From positions 1 through 10,757 of the forward strand of contig DASXXS010000187.1 in the NCBI GenBank assembly GCA_036502925.1: a DNA stretch of 10,757 bases. The letters are read 5' to 3'. The notes below the pieces were generated by a model. That model was given only the letters and a program-made list of their open reading frames with translations. It had not been told where the DNA came from and did no database searches. Origin of the DNA: VAZQ01 sp036502925. Lineage in GTDB: Bacteria > Pseudomonadota > Alphaproteobacteria > Rhizobiales > Xanthobacteraceae. Positions 1 through 6,747 of this stretch are shown here, piece after piece (positions within the stretch are counted from its first letter, which is position 1; every line of letters begins with the position of its first letter). Position numbers and translations under genes: made by a program.

Positions 1-642
1 ACCTGCAATTACGCGCAATTCAACGACCATGGCGACATCGTGCCTTCGGGTCTGTCGCCGCGCCCTGGCGGCTTGAGCTTTGCCGAAGCACTGCTGTTGG
101 GCAATTATGTGTCCGGCCCTTCGGCCTTGCTCGTCAAGGCATCGATCATTCGGGCCATCGACGGATGGGACGAGCGGATCAGCTGCTGTGACTGGGACCT
201 GTGTCGACGATTGTCCTTCGATCACGAGATCCTGTTCGTCGATCAGGTATTGGTGAAATACCGGCGGCATGCGGCCAACCGCGGCGACGATGTCGCCTTC
301 ATGCTGCCCGGAATGATCGTGCACTTCGGCAAGATGCTGCAGGACACGCCGCCTCGGCTCCGCCACATGTTTCCGGCGGCCAAGCGCCAGTTTTTCGACT
401 ATCTGGTGCGCAGCTTCCTGGCCGAAGGGTTGGCGCTGGACCACATCACCTTGGCGCAATGGCACGCGCTCGAGGAGGTCAGCCTGGCGCAACGGCACGC
501 GCTCGAGGCCCGTTGCCGGGAGCTCGCCAGTGAGCGAGACGCTATCTTGTCGAGTCGATCATGGCGCCTGACCGCGCCGCTGAGGTCGCTCTCGCTGGGC
601 GTCCGCCGCCTGTTTCGAGCGCTACGGCAATTGCAAACCTGA
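1..642 (+). CDS. Family 2 glycosyltransferase, C-terminal part (5' end outside window)
   Basis: The frame is open from the first base to TGA at 640-642, giving 213 codons; the N-terminal nucleotide-sugar-binding half lies upstream of the window. What is seen: a stretch LLLGNYVSGPSALLVKAS at about codons 32-49, then DGWDE, DWDLCRRL and VKYRRHAANRG. This series is typical of the acceptor-side half of GT2 (GT-A fold) enzymes that build O-antigen, capsule or other surface glycans; the DWDL motif corresponds to the family's usual (E)DxDL acidic motif. After the catalytic part comes a predicted helical tail with an 11-residue repeat (LAQWHALEEVS / LAQRHALEARC), then SRSWRLTAPLR, a motif often found at the C-terminus of large bacterial glycosyltransferases. 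A GTG at 40 would be an internal codon, not the start. The donor and acceptor sugars cannot be told. It converges on the RmlC-like gene. Confidence 0.82.
   Translation, partial: TCNYAQFNDHGDIVPSGLSPRPGGLSFAEALLLGNYVSGPSALLVKASIIRAIDGWDERISCCDWDLCRRLSFDHEILFVDQVLVKYRRHAANRGDDVAFMLPGMIVHFGKMLQDTPPRLRHMFPAAKRQFFDYLVRSFLAEGLALDHITLAQWHALEEVSLAQRHALEARCRELASERDAILSSRSWRLTAPLRSLSLGVRRLFRALRQLQT
451..509 (+). repeat. 33-bp tandem repeat coding for an 11-residue helical unit
   Basis: Units start at 451 and 484. Over their first 25 bases they differ at only 2 positions, and both encode LAQxHALE. The repeat lies in frame inside the C-terminal tail of the glycosyltransferase and looks like a short duplication that lengthened a coiled-coil segment. 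Confidence 0.7.
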
Positions 643-676
643 TTAACACCCTGACACGCAACGAGCGATCGAGGTG

Positions 677-694
677 GACGCCCGAATCGGCGTC
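677..694. terminator. Possible weak hairpin between convergent genes
   Basis: GACGCC at 677-682 and GGCGTC at 689-694 form a perfect 6-bp GC-rich stem with a 6-nt loop. It lies between the stops of the glycosyltransferase (642) and the RmlC-like gene (700). There is no T-run on either strand, so it is at best a weak or Rho-assisted bidirectional terminator. Confidence 0.25.
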
Positions 695-699
695 GCGCA

Positions 700-1278
700 T
701 TACCAACCGCGCGCAGCTCCGAACGAGTGCGGGATCAGGGGCGTATCGATCGGCAAGCGATATTTGTCCGGGTTCGCGTGATCGTAGGGTTCGGTCGGCA
801 GGTCGATGACCACCACGTCCGTCGTTCCGACGTTATGCTCCGCGTGCCACACAAATCTCGGAATGTTGACCAACCGGCGGTTCAACTCGGACATCAGGAT
901 CTTGCAGACATGGCCATAGGTCGAAGAGTCCGGCCGAGCATCATAGAGCACAAGATTCATGTCTCCCTGGAGTATGAAGTAGCGGTCCTCGTGGGTCTTG
1001 TGGAGCCCCCAGCCTTTCACGAATCCGGGCCGGATCGTGAAGCAGTGGGCGGCTACCATGGGGGCGGCATGCCAGCCCCAGCGGAGGTCGTAAATCTCCA
1101 CCACGCTTCCGCGCTCGTCGGTATGCGTCGGCGCGTCGCGGATGCGCACGCCTTCGATCAGCGAGCCGATCGCGCGGCCTTCCGGCGTGACGGTCTGCTT
1201 GTCCCGCGACGCGGCGGCAAGGGTTTGATCCAGCAGAGAAGCTCCCGGCTCTCCGCGGTCTCCGGCTGGCTTATTCAT
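700..1278 (-). CDS. RmlC-like cupin, dTDP-4-dehydrorhamnose 3,5-epimerase family protein
   Basis: A 192-residue protein ending in TAA at 702-700. It has a polar, probably disordered N-terminus of about 45 residues, then the RmlC-like cupin core: THTDERGSVVEIYD (about 51-64), RPGFVKGWGLHKTHEDRYFI (83-102) and QGDMNLVLYDARPDSSTYG (104-122). These match the DxRG, (R/K)G-x-H and qG-x-vxDxR-x-S-x-T-x-G landmarks of the family. H93 would be the catalytic-base histidine. The catalytic tyrosine of classical RmlC is not obvious where expected: the strand after WHAEHN reads TTDVVVIDLPT. The product may therefore be a single-epimerase, an isomerase or a binding protein instead of a true 3,5-epimerase. 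Such proteins act in the cytoplasm on nucleotide-activated 4-keto sugars. I prefer ATG at 1278; a TTG at 1290 is also in frame, and a GGGG lies about 10 nt upstream of the ATG. The glycosyltransferase next to it fits surface-polysaccharide synthesis. Confidence 0.78.
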   Translation of the reverse strand: MNKPAGDRGEPGASLLDQTLAAASRDKQTVTPEGRAIGSLIEGVRIRDAPTHTDERGSVVEIYDLRWGWHAAPMVAAHCFTIRPGFVKGWGLHKTHEDRYFILQGDMNLVLYDARPDSSTYGHVCKILMSELNRRLVNIPRFVWHAEHNVGTTDVVVIDLPTEPYDHANPDKYRLPIDTPLIPHSFGAARGW

Positions 1279-1401
1279 CGAAAGCCCCAAGACGATCTCG
1301 TGCCCCGAAGCTCACGATGCATTCTTTCGATTTCGTCGGCAAGACTTGCTTCGACGATGCCCTCGCCACAAGGCGGCGCTACTCCGGCAAATTAGCGAGA
1401 G

Positions 1402-1407
1402 ATTATA
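1402..1407 (-). promoter_or_regulatory. Candidate -10 element for the RmlC-like gene
   Basis: The minus strand reads TATAAT exactly here, in otherwise GC-rich DNA, about 124 bp upstream of the ATG at 1278. The hexamer 17 bp further upstream (TGCCGA) is a poor -35 match. If used, the promoter gives a leader of roughly 115 nt. Confidence 0.35.
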
Positions 1408-1580
1408 ACGACTTGCCGGGAGATTCGGCATTCTTGCGCAAAGCCGCCAAGGTCGAGTCAGGCTCGCCTGCCCCGCTTGTAACCCTTTGAGTCAAAACGT
1501 GTTCGGAAGTCTTGGAATGTTCACATCGCCAATTCGCCAACGGGCGTGCTAGGGTAATGGCTGGGCTACCGGAAGTGGGT

Positions 1581-1588
1581 AGGGGGGT
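1581..1588 (+). promoter_or_regulatory. Ribosome binding site of the dehydrogenase gene
   Basis: AGGGGGGT ends 11 nt before the ATG at 1600. This purine-rich stretch supports ATG 1600 as the start; the Rossmann motif begins only about 13 residues later, as expected for the family. Confidence 0.5.
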
Positions 1589-1599
1589 TTAATTCAATC

Positions 1600-2601
1600 A
1601 TGGTGCACTCCGCCAATGCTGGTGCGGACCGTCCGCTGCGACTAGGCGTGGTGGGCGTCGGCGTCATGGGCGCCAACCATGCGCGCGTTCTTGCCGATCT
1701 TGCCGAGGTCAAGCTGGTCGGCATCGCCGACTCGGACCCCAAGCAACGCGCCTTTGTTGCGAACGCGCTTGGCTGCGCCGGGCACGCCGACGTGGAAGCC
1801 CTGATCGCGGGCGGCGTCGATGCCATCACCATTGCGGCGCCCACCCACCTTCACCGCGATCTCGCGCTCACCTGCATCCGCCATGGCGTTCATATCCTGG
1901 TGGAGAAGCCGATCGCCTCCTCGGTGGAGGAGGGCCGCGCCATCATCGCCGCCGCGCAGCGCGCCGGCGTCACGCTGATGATCGGCCATGTCGAGCGGTT
2001 CAATCCCGCGGTCGAGGCGATCAAGACCGCGATCCGCGACGAAGATATCCTCTCGATCGCGATCACGCGCGTCGGTCCGTTTCCGCCGCGCATGTCGAAT
2101 GTGGGCGTGGTCATCGACCTTGCGGTGCATGACATCGATCTGATCCGCTGGTTTACGGATTCCGATATCGTCGAGGTCCAACCGCAACTTTCCAATGCCG
2201 TCGCGGAGCGCGAGGACATCGCGCTGCTGCAGTTCCGGACCGCGTCGGGCGTGCTCGCGCACATCAACACGAACTGGCTCACGCCCTTCAAGGCGCGCAG
2301 CGTCACCGTGGCGACCAGAAAAAAATACATCATGGGCGATCTGTTGACGCGGCAGGTGACGGAATGCTTCGGCTTCCAGCCCGACGGCAGCTATTCCATG
2401 CGGCATCTTTCGGTCGGTCATGCCGAACCGTTGCGGGCCGAGCTGCAGGCCTTCATCAGCGCGATCCGGCTCGGCGAGCAGCCGGCGGTGACCGGAGAGG
2501 AAGGCGTGGCAAGCCTGGAAATTGCGATCCGCTGCCTTGAGGGCAGCGCGCTGCCGAGCGCGGCACCGCGGCGGCAGCGACCCAGGCGCGTGATCGGTTG
2601 A
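1600..2601 (+). CDS. Gfo/Idh/MocA family oxidoreductase, probable UDP-GlcNAc 3-dehydrogenase (GnnA-like)
   Basis: A 333-residue NAD(P)-dependent sugar dehydrogenase. Seen in order: the Rossmann motif GVVGVGVMG (G19-x-G21-x-x-G24), the family signature EKP at 102-104, GHVERFNPAV at 129-138, and DLAVHDID at 173-180 with the D-x3-H active-site pair D173/H177. Length and layout are normal for the family. The GHxERFNP motif, together with the PLP sugar aminotransferase directly downstream, is what I know from GnnA-type enzymes. These oxidise C3 of UDP-GlcNAc so that GnnB can transaminate it, giving the UDP sugar used for lipid A with a 2,3-diamino-glucose backbone, a lipid A type known in Bradyrhizobium and related bacteria. 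A WlbA/WbpB-like enzyme acting on a UDP-GlcNAc uronic acid for O-antigen is the main alternative. Family assignment is secure; the substrate is inferred. The last 15 or so residues are basic and low in complexity. Probably first gene of the operon. Confidence 0.88.
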   Translation: MVHSANAGADRPLRLGVVGVGVMGANHARVLADLAEVKLVGIADSDPKQRAFVANALGCAGHADVEALIAGGVDAITIAAPTHLHRDLALTCIRHGVHILVEKPIASSVEEGRAIIAAAQRAGVTLMIGHVERFNPAVEAIKTAIRDEDILSIAITRVGPFPPRMSNVGVVIDLAVHDIDLIRWFTDSDIVEVQPQLSNAVAEREDIALLQFRTASGVLAHINTNWLTPFKARSVTVATRKKYIMGDLLTRQVTECFGFQPDGSYSMRHLSVGHAEPLRAELQAFISAIRLGEQPAVTGEEGVASLEIAIRCLEGSALPSAAPRRQRPRRVIG

Positions 2602-2605
2602 TACG

Positions 2606-2725
2606 CAGGAGCATTTTCAGGAAAAGTGGTACCCGGTTTTCCGCCCGAAAATGCGACAACGCAAACAGGAGCATTTTCAGGAACAGTGGTACCCGGTTTT
2701 CCGTCCGGAAATGCGACAACGCAAA
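2606..2725. repeat. Two tandem copies of a 60-bp palindromic (REP-like) element
   Basis: Copy 1 is 2606-2665 and copy 2 is 2666-2725. The period is exactly 60 bp with 3 mismatches (95% identity). Each copy is a nested inverted repeat. In copy 1 the outer arms are GCATTTTC (2611-2618) and GAAAATGC (2647-2654), the inner arms are GGAAAA (2620-2625) and TTTTCC (2637-2642), and GGTACC lies near the centre. In copy 2 the outer arm change still allows a G-U pair in RNA. The pattern resembles interspersed palindromes I recall from Bradyrhizobium-type genomes. It lies between two co-transcribed genes, where it would form two stem-loops in the mRNA. Confidence 0.88.
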
Positions 2726-2734
2726 CAATCCGCA

Positions 2735-3889
2735 ATGAACCAGCACGCCCGTCCCGATCCCGCCCCGATCCCGTTCATCGACGTGGCCGCGCAACGGCGG
2801 CGGCTCGGCCGCAAGGTCGACGACGCCATCGATCGTGTGCTCGGCCATTGCCAGTTCATCATGGGGCCGGAGGTTCGCGCGCTCGAGGCCGACCTTTCCG
2901 ATTTTTGCGGCGTGCGCCATGCCATCACCTGCTCCAGCGGCACCGACGCGTTGCAGCTCGTCCTCATGGCGAAGGGAGTCGGGCCCGGAGATGCGGTGAT
3001 TTGCCCGGCCTTCACGTTCACCGCGACCGCCGAGGTGGTGGCGCTGGTCGGCGCCGTTCCGGTCTTTGCCGATGTTGCGGCGGCAAGCTTCAATCTCGAT
3101 CCGGAAAGTTGCCGGCAAGCCGTCGCCACCGCCCACAAGTGCGGACTTGCGCCCAAGGCGGTCATTCCGGTCGACATGTTCGGGCAACCCGCCGACCACC
3201 GCGCCATCGCCACCATCGCCGAGGCTGAAAATCTCTTCGTGCTTGACGATGCCGCCCAAAGCTTCGGCGCGACCTACCACAACCGGCGGGTCGGCACGCT
3301 CGCGCCGGCGACCGCGACCAGCTTCTTTCCGGCGAAACCGCTCGGCTGCTACGGCGATGGCGGCGCGGTGTTCACCGACGATGACGAGCTCGCCGCGGCG
3401 ATGCGAAGCCTGCGCGTGCACGGCGAGGGACGTCACCGCTACGAGAGCGTGCGCATTGGCATCAACGGCCGCTTCGACACGATCCAGGCGGCCGTGCTGA
3501 TCGAGAAGCTCAAGATCTTTGCCGAGGAGATCGCGGCGCGCAATCGGATCGCGCAGCGCTATGGCGAGCATCTGGCCGACCTGGCGCAGGTCCCGCAGGT
3601 GGTCGAAGGCTCGACCTCGGTATGGGCACAATACACGATCCGCCTCCCGAGCGGCGCCCGCGATGGTTTTGCCGCCGCCCTCAAGGCGCAGGGCATCCCG
3701 ACCGCGGTCTACTATCCGATCCCGCTCAATCGGCAGGAAGCCTACCGGCATTTTCCCGTCGTCGAGGGCGGCGTGCCGGTCTGTGAACAGCTCGCCGAAG
3801 AGGTCATCAGCCTCCCCATGCACGCCTATATCGACGAGCCGACCCAGGATCGGATCATCGCCGCGTCGCGACAAGCGCTCGCGGGCTGA
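2735..3889 (+). CDS. DegT/DnrJ/EryC1/StrS family PLP aminotransferase, probable GnnB-like
   Basis: A 384-residue fold-type I sugar aminotransferase from ATG 2735 to TGA 3887-3889. Seen: PIPFIDVAAQ at the N-terminus, CSSGTDALQL (66-75, cofactor phosphate loop), PAFTFTATAE (91-100), the PLP-pyridine aspartate in DDAAQSFGA (D172), and SFFPAKPLGCYGDGG with Schiff-base lysine K201, then YYPIPLNRQEAY (326-337) and SLPMHAYI near the end. Length and motif order are normal. It transfers an amino group to a keto sugar nucleotide; paired with the dehydrogenase upstream, the likely substrate is UDP-3-keto-GlcNAc (GnnB role, lipid A), with a WlbC/WbpE-like role as alternative. The frame also stays open upstream through the palindromic repeats, with in-frame ATGs at 2651 and 2711. 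I chose 2735 because the family motif begins a dozen residues later and the added 28 residues would be repeat-encoded. No clear Shine-Dalgarno precedes any of the three. Confidence 0.9.
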   Translation: MNQHARPDPAPIPFIDVAAQRRRLGRKVDDAIDRVLGHCQFIMGPEVRALEADLSDFCGVRHAITCSSGTDALQLVLMAKGVGPGDAVICPAFTFTATAEVVALVGAVPVFADVAAASFNLDPESCRQAVATAHKCGLAPKAVIPVDMFGQPADHRAIATIAEAENLFVLDDAAQSFGATYHNRRVGTLAPATATSFFPAKPLGCYGDGGAVFTDDDELAAAMRSLRVHGEGRHRYESVRIGINGRFDTIQAAVLIEKLKIFAEEIAARNRIAQRYGEHLADLAQVPQVVEGSTSVWAQYTIRLPSGARDGFAAALKAQGIPTAVYYPIPLNRQEAYRHFPVVEGGVPVCEQLAEEVISLPMHAYIDEPTQDRIIAASRQALAG

Positions 3890-3950
3890 TCGCTTCCGGT
3901 TCGGTGCCATGCGCTTGGCGCCCGCGCCGCACCCCACACGGATCCAGCCG

Positions 3951-5495
3951 ATGATCGGCCGTATGTTCACCGTCGGCGGCCTGACGCTGCTCTCGCGGCT
4001 GACCGGCTTTGCCCGCGACATCATCCTGGCGGCCGTGCTCGGTGCCGGACCCGCTGCCGACGCCTTCTTCGTGGCGCTGCGCTTGCCCAATCATTTTCGT
4101 GCCATCTTCGCCGAGGGCGCCTTCAATGCCGCCTTCGTGCCCGCCTATGCGCGCATTCGCGCCACCGGCGGTCCGGTCTCGGCCAAGCTGTTCGCCGATC
4201 GCATCTTCACGCTCCTGTTCGCCAGCCAGGTCCTGCTGCTGGTAGTCGCCCTGCTGTTCACGCCGACGGTGATTTCGCTGCTGGCACCGGGATTTTCGCA
4301 GGATCCGGAGCGCTTCCGGCTGGCGGTCGAGCTCACCCGCATCACCTTCCCTTATCTGCTGCTGGTGACGCTGGTGACGCTTTACGGGGGCATTCTCAAC
4401 GCTCTGCAGCGGTTTGCCGCCGCCGCTGCGGCGCCGATCCTGCTCAACCTTTCGATGATGGCGACGCTGGCCTTCGCGGCGTCCTTTACCAGCGCTGGCC
4501 ATGCGGCGGCCTGGGGCGTGCTCGCCGCCGGCATTCTCGAAACGCTGCTGGTCGGCGGCGACGCCTTGCGAAATGGCGTCATGGCGGTGTTCCGGCGTCC
4601 GCAATGGAACGAGGACGTCAAGAGCTTCTTCAAGGCGCTGGCGCCGGCAACCATCGGCTCGGCCGGCCTGCAGATCGCGCTCTTTGCAGACACGATCATC
4701 GCCAGCTTTCTTTCCGCCGGCGCCTTGTCGGCGCTCTACTACGCGGACCGGCTCAACCAGCTGCCGATCGGGGTGATCGGCATCGCGGCCGGGACCGTGG
4801 TCCTGCCGGAAATGGCGCGCCGCATCGCCGTCGGCGATGAAGCCGGCGCGCGGCACGCCCAGAACCGTGCCATCGAGCTCACGCTCCTCTTGTCGATCCC
4901 TTGCATCGTCGCCTTTCTTCTCATTCCCGAGCTCATCATGCGGGCGCTGTTCATGCGCGGCGCCTTCACGGCGGCCGATGCCGATGCCGCCGGACAGACG
5001 CTTGCCGCCTATGCGCTTGGCCTGCTTCCGTTCGTGCTCGTGCGCAGCGTGACGGCGACGTTTTTCGCCCGCGGCGACACGGTAACGCCGGTCAAGGCAG
5101 CGCTGACCGCGGTCGCGGTGAACGTCGCCTTCAAGGCCGTGTTTTTCTTCACGACCTCGCTCGCCCAGGTCGGGCTCGCGCTCGCGACCTCGATCGGCGC
5201 GTGGCTCAACCTCGGTCTCGTGCTGTGGTTCGCGGCGCGGGCAGGACGCATCGAGCTCGGCGGCAGCCTCGCCCGCGCGGCCGGTTGCCTCGCGGCAGCC
5301 GGAATCGCGCTCGCCGTGGTGCTGCGCCTGGCCGAAGGGCCGGTCGCGGCTCTGTTCTCGTCATGGCCAAGGCTGCGCGACGAGGCGAGCTTGGCCGCGC
5401 TCGCCTGCATCGGCGCCTTGGTCTATGGCGGGGTGGTGCTCGCGCTGTTCGGCCCGCGATGCCTGGCGGCATTCCGCCGTCGGGCACGCTTTTAG
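3951..5495 (+). CDS. murJ: Lipid II flippase MurJ (MviN, MOP superfamily)
   Basis: A 514-residue polytopic inner-membrane protein that moves lipid II across the membrane for peptidoglycan synthesis. The N-terminus reads MIGRMFTVGG, then SRLTGFARD, GAGPAADAFFVALRLPN and FAEGAFNAAFVP, a near-signature MurJ start. R16, R22, D23 and R50 align with the essential R18, R24, D25 and R52 of the E. coli protein. Many hydrophobic segments follow to the C-terminus, consistent with the usual 14 helices, and the length is typical. I chose ATG 3951 because it aligns with family starts; ATG 3909 would add 14 polar residues, and neither has a strong Shine-Dalgarno. It follows the aminotransferase by 61 bp on the same strand and is probably co-transcribed. 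Its TAG overlaps the stop of the convergent protease gene. A Wzx-type O-antigen flippase is unlikely given these motifs. Confidence 0.95.
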   Translation: MIGRMFTVGGLTLLSRLTGFARDIILAAVLGAGPAADAFFVALRLPNHFRAIFAEGAFNAAFVPAYARIRATGGPVSAKLFADRIFTLLFASQVLLLVVALLFTPTVISLLAPGFSQDPERFRLAVELTRITFPYLLLVTLVTLYGGILNALQRFAAAAAAPILLNLSMMATLAFAASFTSAGHAAAWGVLAAGILETLLVGGDALRNGVMAVFRRPQWNEDVKSFFKALAPATIGSAGLQIALFADTIIASFLSAGALSALYYADRLNQLPIGVIGIAAGTVVLPEMARRIAVGDEAGARHAQNRAIELTLLLSIPCIVAFLLIPELIMRALFMRGAFTAADADAAGQTLAAYALGLLPFVLVRSVTATFFARGDTVTPVKAALTAVAVNVAFKAVFFFTTSLAQVGLALATSIGAWLNLGLVLWFAARAGRIELGGSLARAAGCLAAAGIALAVVLRLAEGPVAALFSSWPRLRDEASLAALACIGALVYGGVVLALFGPRCLAAFRRRARF

Positions 5496-6538
5496 CTGCC
5501 GCGGTTTGCTCGCTCCTGCGGCACCAAAGCGAGCGCCTGCCGGCTGCCGCCGCGCAAGATATCGATCTCGACCGTGCGGCCGATCTTGTCGCCGACGAGA
5601 GCGCGGATCAAATCATCCGCGCCGGTGATGGCCGTCCCATCGAGGCTGAGGATGATATCCCGGCTCTTGACGCCGGCCCGCTCGGCCGGACTGCCGGGCT
5701 CCACGGTTGCGGCCAGGACCGCGCTCTCCTGGTTCAGCTCCGCGGCGTATCGCAGCCGGCGCGGAATGGCGATCTGCTGGGCCGCAATGCCGATAAAGGC
5801 GCGCCGCACGCGCCCGTGCCGCACCAATTCGCCCAACACGAAATTCGCCGTGTTGGCGGCCACCGCGAAGCAGATGCCCTGGGCCCCGAGGATGACGGCG
5901 GTATTGATGCCGACGACCTCGCCCCGCGATGATACCAGCGGGCCGCCCGAATTGCCGGGATTGAGCGCGGCATCGGTCTGGATCACGTCGTCGATCAGCC
6001 GCCCCGAGCGCGCCCGCAGCGAGCGGCCGAGCGCGGAAACGACGCCGGTCGTCACCGTCGACTCAAAGCCGAGCGGATTGCCGATGGCGATGACCAGCTG
6101 GCCGCGCTTGAGCAGCTTGGAATTTCCGAGCGCCGCCGCCGGCAGCGTCACCGGGGCATCGACGCGCAGGAGCGCAAGGTCGGTATCGGGATCGTCGCCG
6201 ACGATGCGGGCGGTGAGGCTGCGACCATCGACGGTGGCGACGGTGACCTGCGTGCCGCCGCCCAAGCCCTGACCGTTCGAGCCTTGACCGCTCACGACGT
6301 GACTGTTGGTCAGCACCAGGCCGTCGGGCGCCACGATGACGCCGGAGCCGGTGCCGCCATTGGCTCGCCCCTCCTTCGCTTTCACGTCTATCCGCACCAC
6401 GGCCGGGCCGACGCGGTCCACCACGTCGATTACGGCGCGCGAATAGGCATCGAGCAGCGCCTGGTCTTCAGTCGGTAGCTCGGGCGGTTCGGTGGACGCA
6501 ATTGTGGGTCTGTCGAGCATGGGTTTTGACCGGATCAT
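5492..6538 (-). CDS. S1C (HtrA/DegP-like) serine protease with one PDZ domain
   Basis: A 348-residue trypsin-like protease. The triad is H80 in LTNSHVVSG, D120 in DPDTDLALLRV and S197 in NPGNSGGPL. The protease domain covers about residues 40-235 and contains GTGSGVIVAPDG, AIGNPLGFESTVTTGVVS and DVIQTDAALNPGN. A single PDZ domain follows (about 248-340), with PGSPAERAGVKSRDIILSLDG as its core. HtrA proteins degrade misfolded envelope proteins, usually in the periplasm, but here I see no signal peptide or membrane helix: the N-terminus is polar (MIRSKPMLDRP). Location is therefore uncertain. I chose ATG 6538, with AGGG about 10 nt upstream; ATG 6520 lacks a Shine-Dalgarno. The frame stays open further upstream, but that part looks non-coding. 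The loop after H80 is short and glycine-rich. The gene ends in TAA at 5494-5492, overlapping the end of murJ, and is divergent from the efflux operon. Confidence 0.92.
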   Translation of the reverse strand: MIRSKPMLDRPTIASTEPPELPTEDQALLDAYSRAVIDVVDRVGPAVVRIDVKAKEGRANGGTGSGVIVAPDGLVLTNSHVVSGQGSNGQGLGGGTQVTVATVDGRSLTARIVGDDPDTDLALLRVDAPVTLPAAALGNSKLLKRGQLVIAIGNPLGFESTVTTGVVSALGRSLRARSGRLIDDVIQTDAALNPGNSGGPLVSSRGEVVGINTAVILGAQGICFAVAANTANFVLGELVRHGRVRRAFIGIAAQQIAIPRRLRYAAELNQESAVLAATVEPGSPAERAGVKSRDIILSLDGTAITGADDLIRALVGDKIGRTVEIDILRGGSRQALALVPQERANRGS

Positions 6539-6663
6539 GGGGCCACGGCCCTGCAAGCGGGGCAGGGCTGGGTCGCACCAAATGTGGGGCTGGTGGAACG
6601 CATTCGCCGATAGATATGGTGTCGCCGCCATCGCCAGGGAAGGGCAGACATGGCGTAGCCAGC

Positions 6664-6683
6664 ATCGCCGGGTATCGCCGGGT
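6664..6683. repeat. Perfect 10-bp tandem repeat in the protease/efflux intergenic region
   Basis: ATCGCCGGGT occurs twice head to tail (6664-6673 and 6674-6683). The 11-mer TGCAAGCGGGG also occurs at 6552-6562 and 6704-6714, flanking this stretch. No function is evident. They may be replication slippage marks or part of a regulator-binding region. Confidence 0.6.
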
Positions 6684-6719
6684 ATGAAGCGGAGGGCGCT
6701 GTTTGCAAGCGGGGGCCCT

Positions 6720-6747
6720 CGTGTGGCGCCAACACACGCCCTATATA
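6720..6747 (+). promoter_or_regulatory. Candidate promoter/operator of the RND efflux operon
   Basis: TATATA at 6742-6747 lies 35 bp before the adaptor ATG and could be a -10 element. Just upstream, 6720-6737 is an imperfect inverted repeat: CGTGT and ACACG arms around a GGCGCC core, with extra bases on the right. It sits where the -35 box and a repressor site would be expected. The -35 match is poor and no regulator gene is in the window, so this is tentative. Confidence 0.28.

Larger units (their letters stand above)
1279..1599. other. Divergent intergenic region, no gene seen
   Basis: These 321 bp separate the RmlC-like gene (-) from the dehydrogenase gene (+). No coding frame here has family resemblance. 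The region holds a perfect minus-strand TATAAT (1402-1407), a short inverted repeat TGCCG/CGGCA (1414-1418 and 1426-1430) and an odd palindrome TTTGA-G-TCAAA (1486-1496). It should contain promoters for both flanking genes, but I found no convincing plus-strand -35/-10 pair. Confidence 0.6.

Noticed and set aside
727..1395. 222-codon plus-strand frame over the RmlC-like gene
   Set aside because: The opposite strand carries the clear cupin motifs; this frame has none.
1486..1555. Sigma-70 promoter for the dehydrogenase gene (TTGAGT or TTCACA with TAGGGT)
   Set aside because: The spacings do not fit (about 24 bp for TTCACA to TAGGGT, and no -10 at 17 bp from TTGAGT).
2606..2725. CRISPR array or insertion-sequence end
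   Set aside because: There are only two adjoining copies with no spacers, no transposase and no target duplication seen. Nested palindromy fits a REP-like element better.
2456..4090. 544-codon open frame on the minus strand
   Set aside because: It is antisense to the dehydrogenase, aminotransferase and start of murJ, and runs through the palindromic repeats. It has low-complexity composition and no family motif.
4901..5932. 343-codon plus-strand frame overlapping murJ and the protease
   Set aside because: It overlaps two well-supported genes in other frames and is dominated by Arg/Gly/Ala. It is a shadow.
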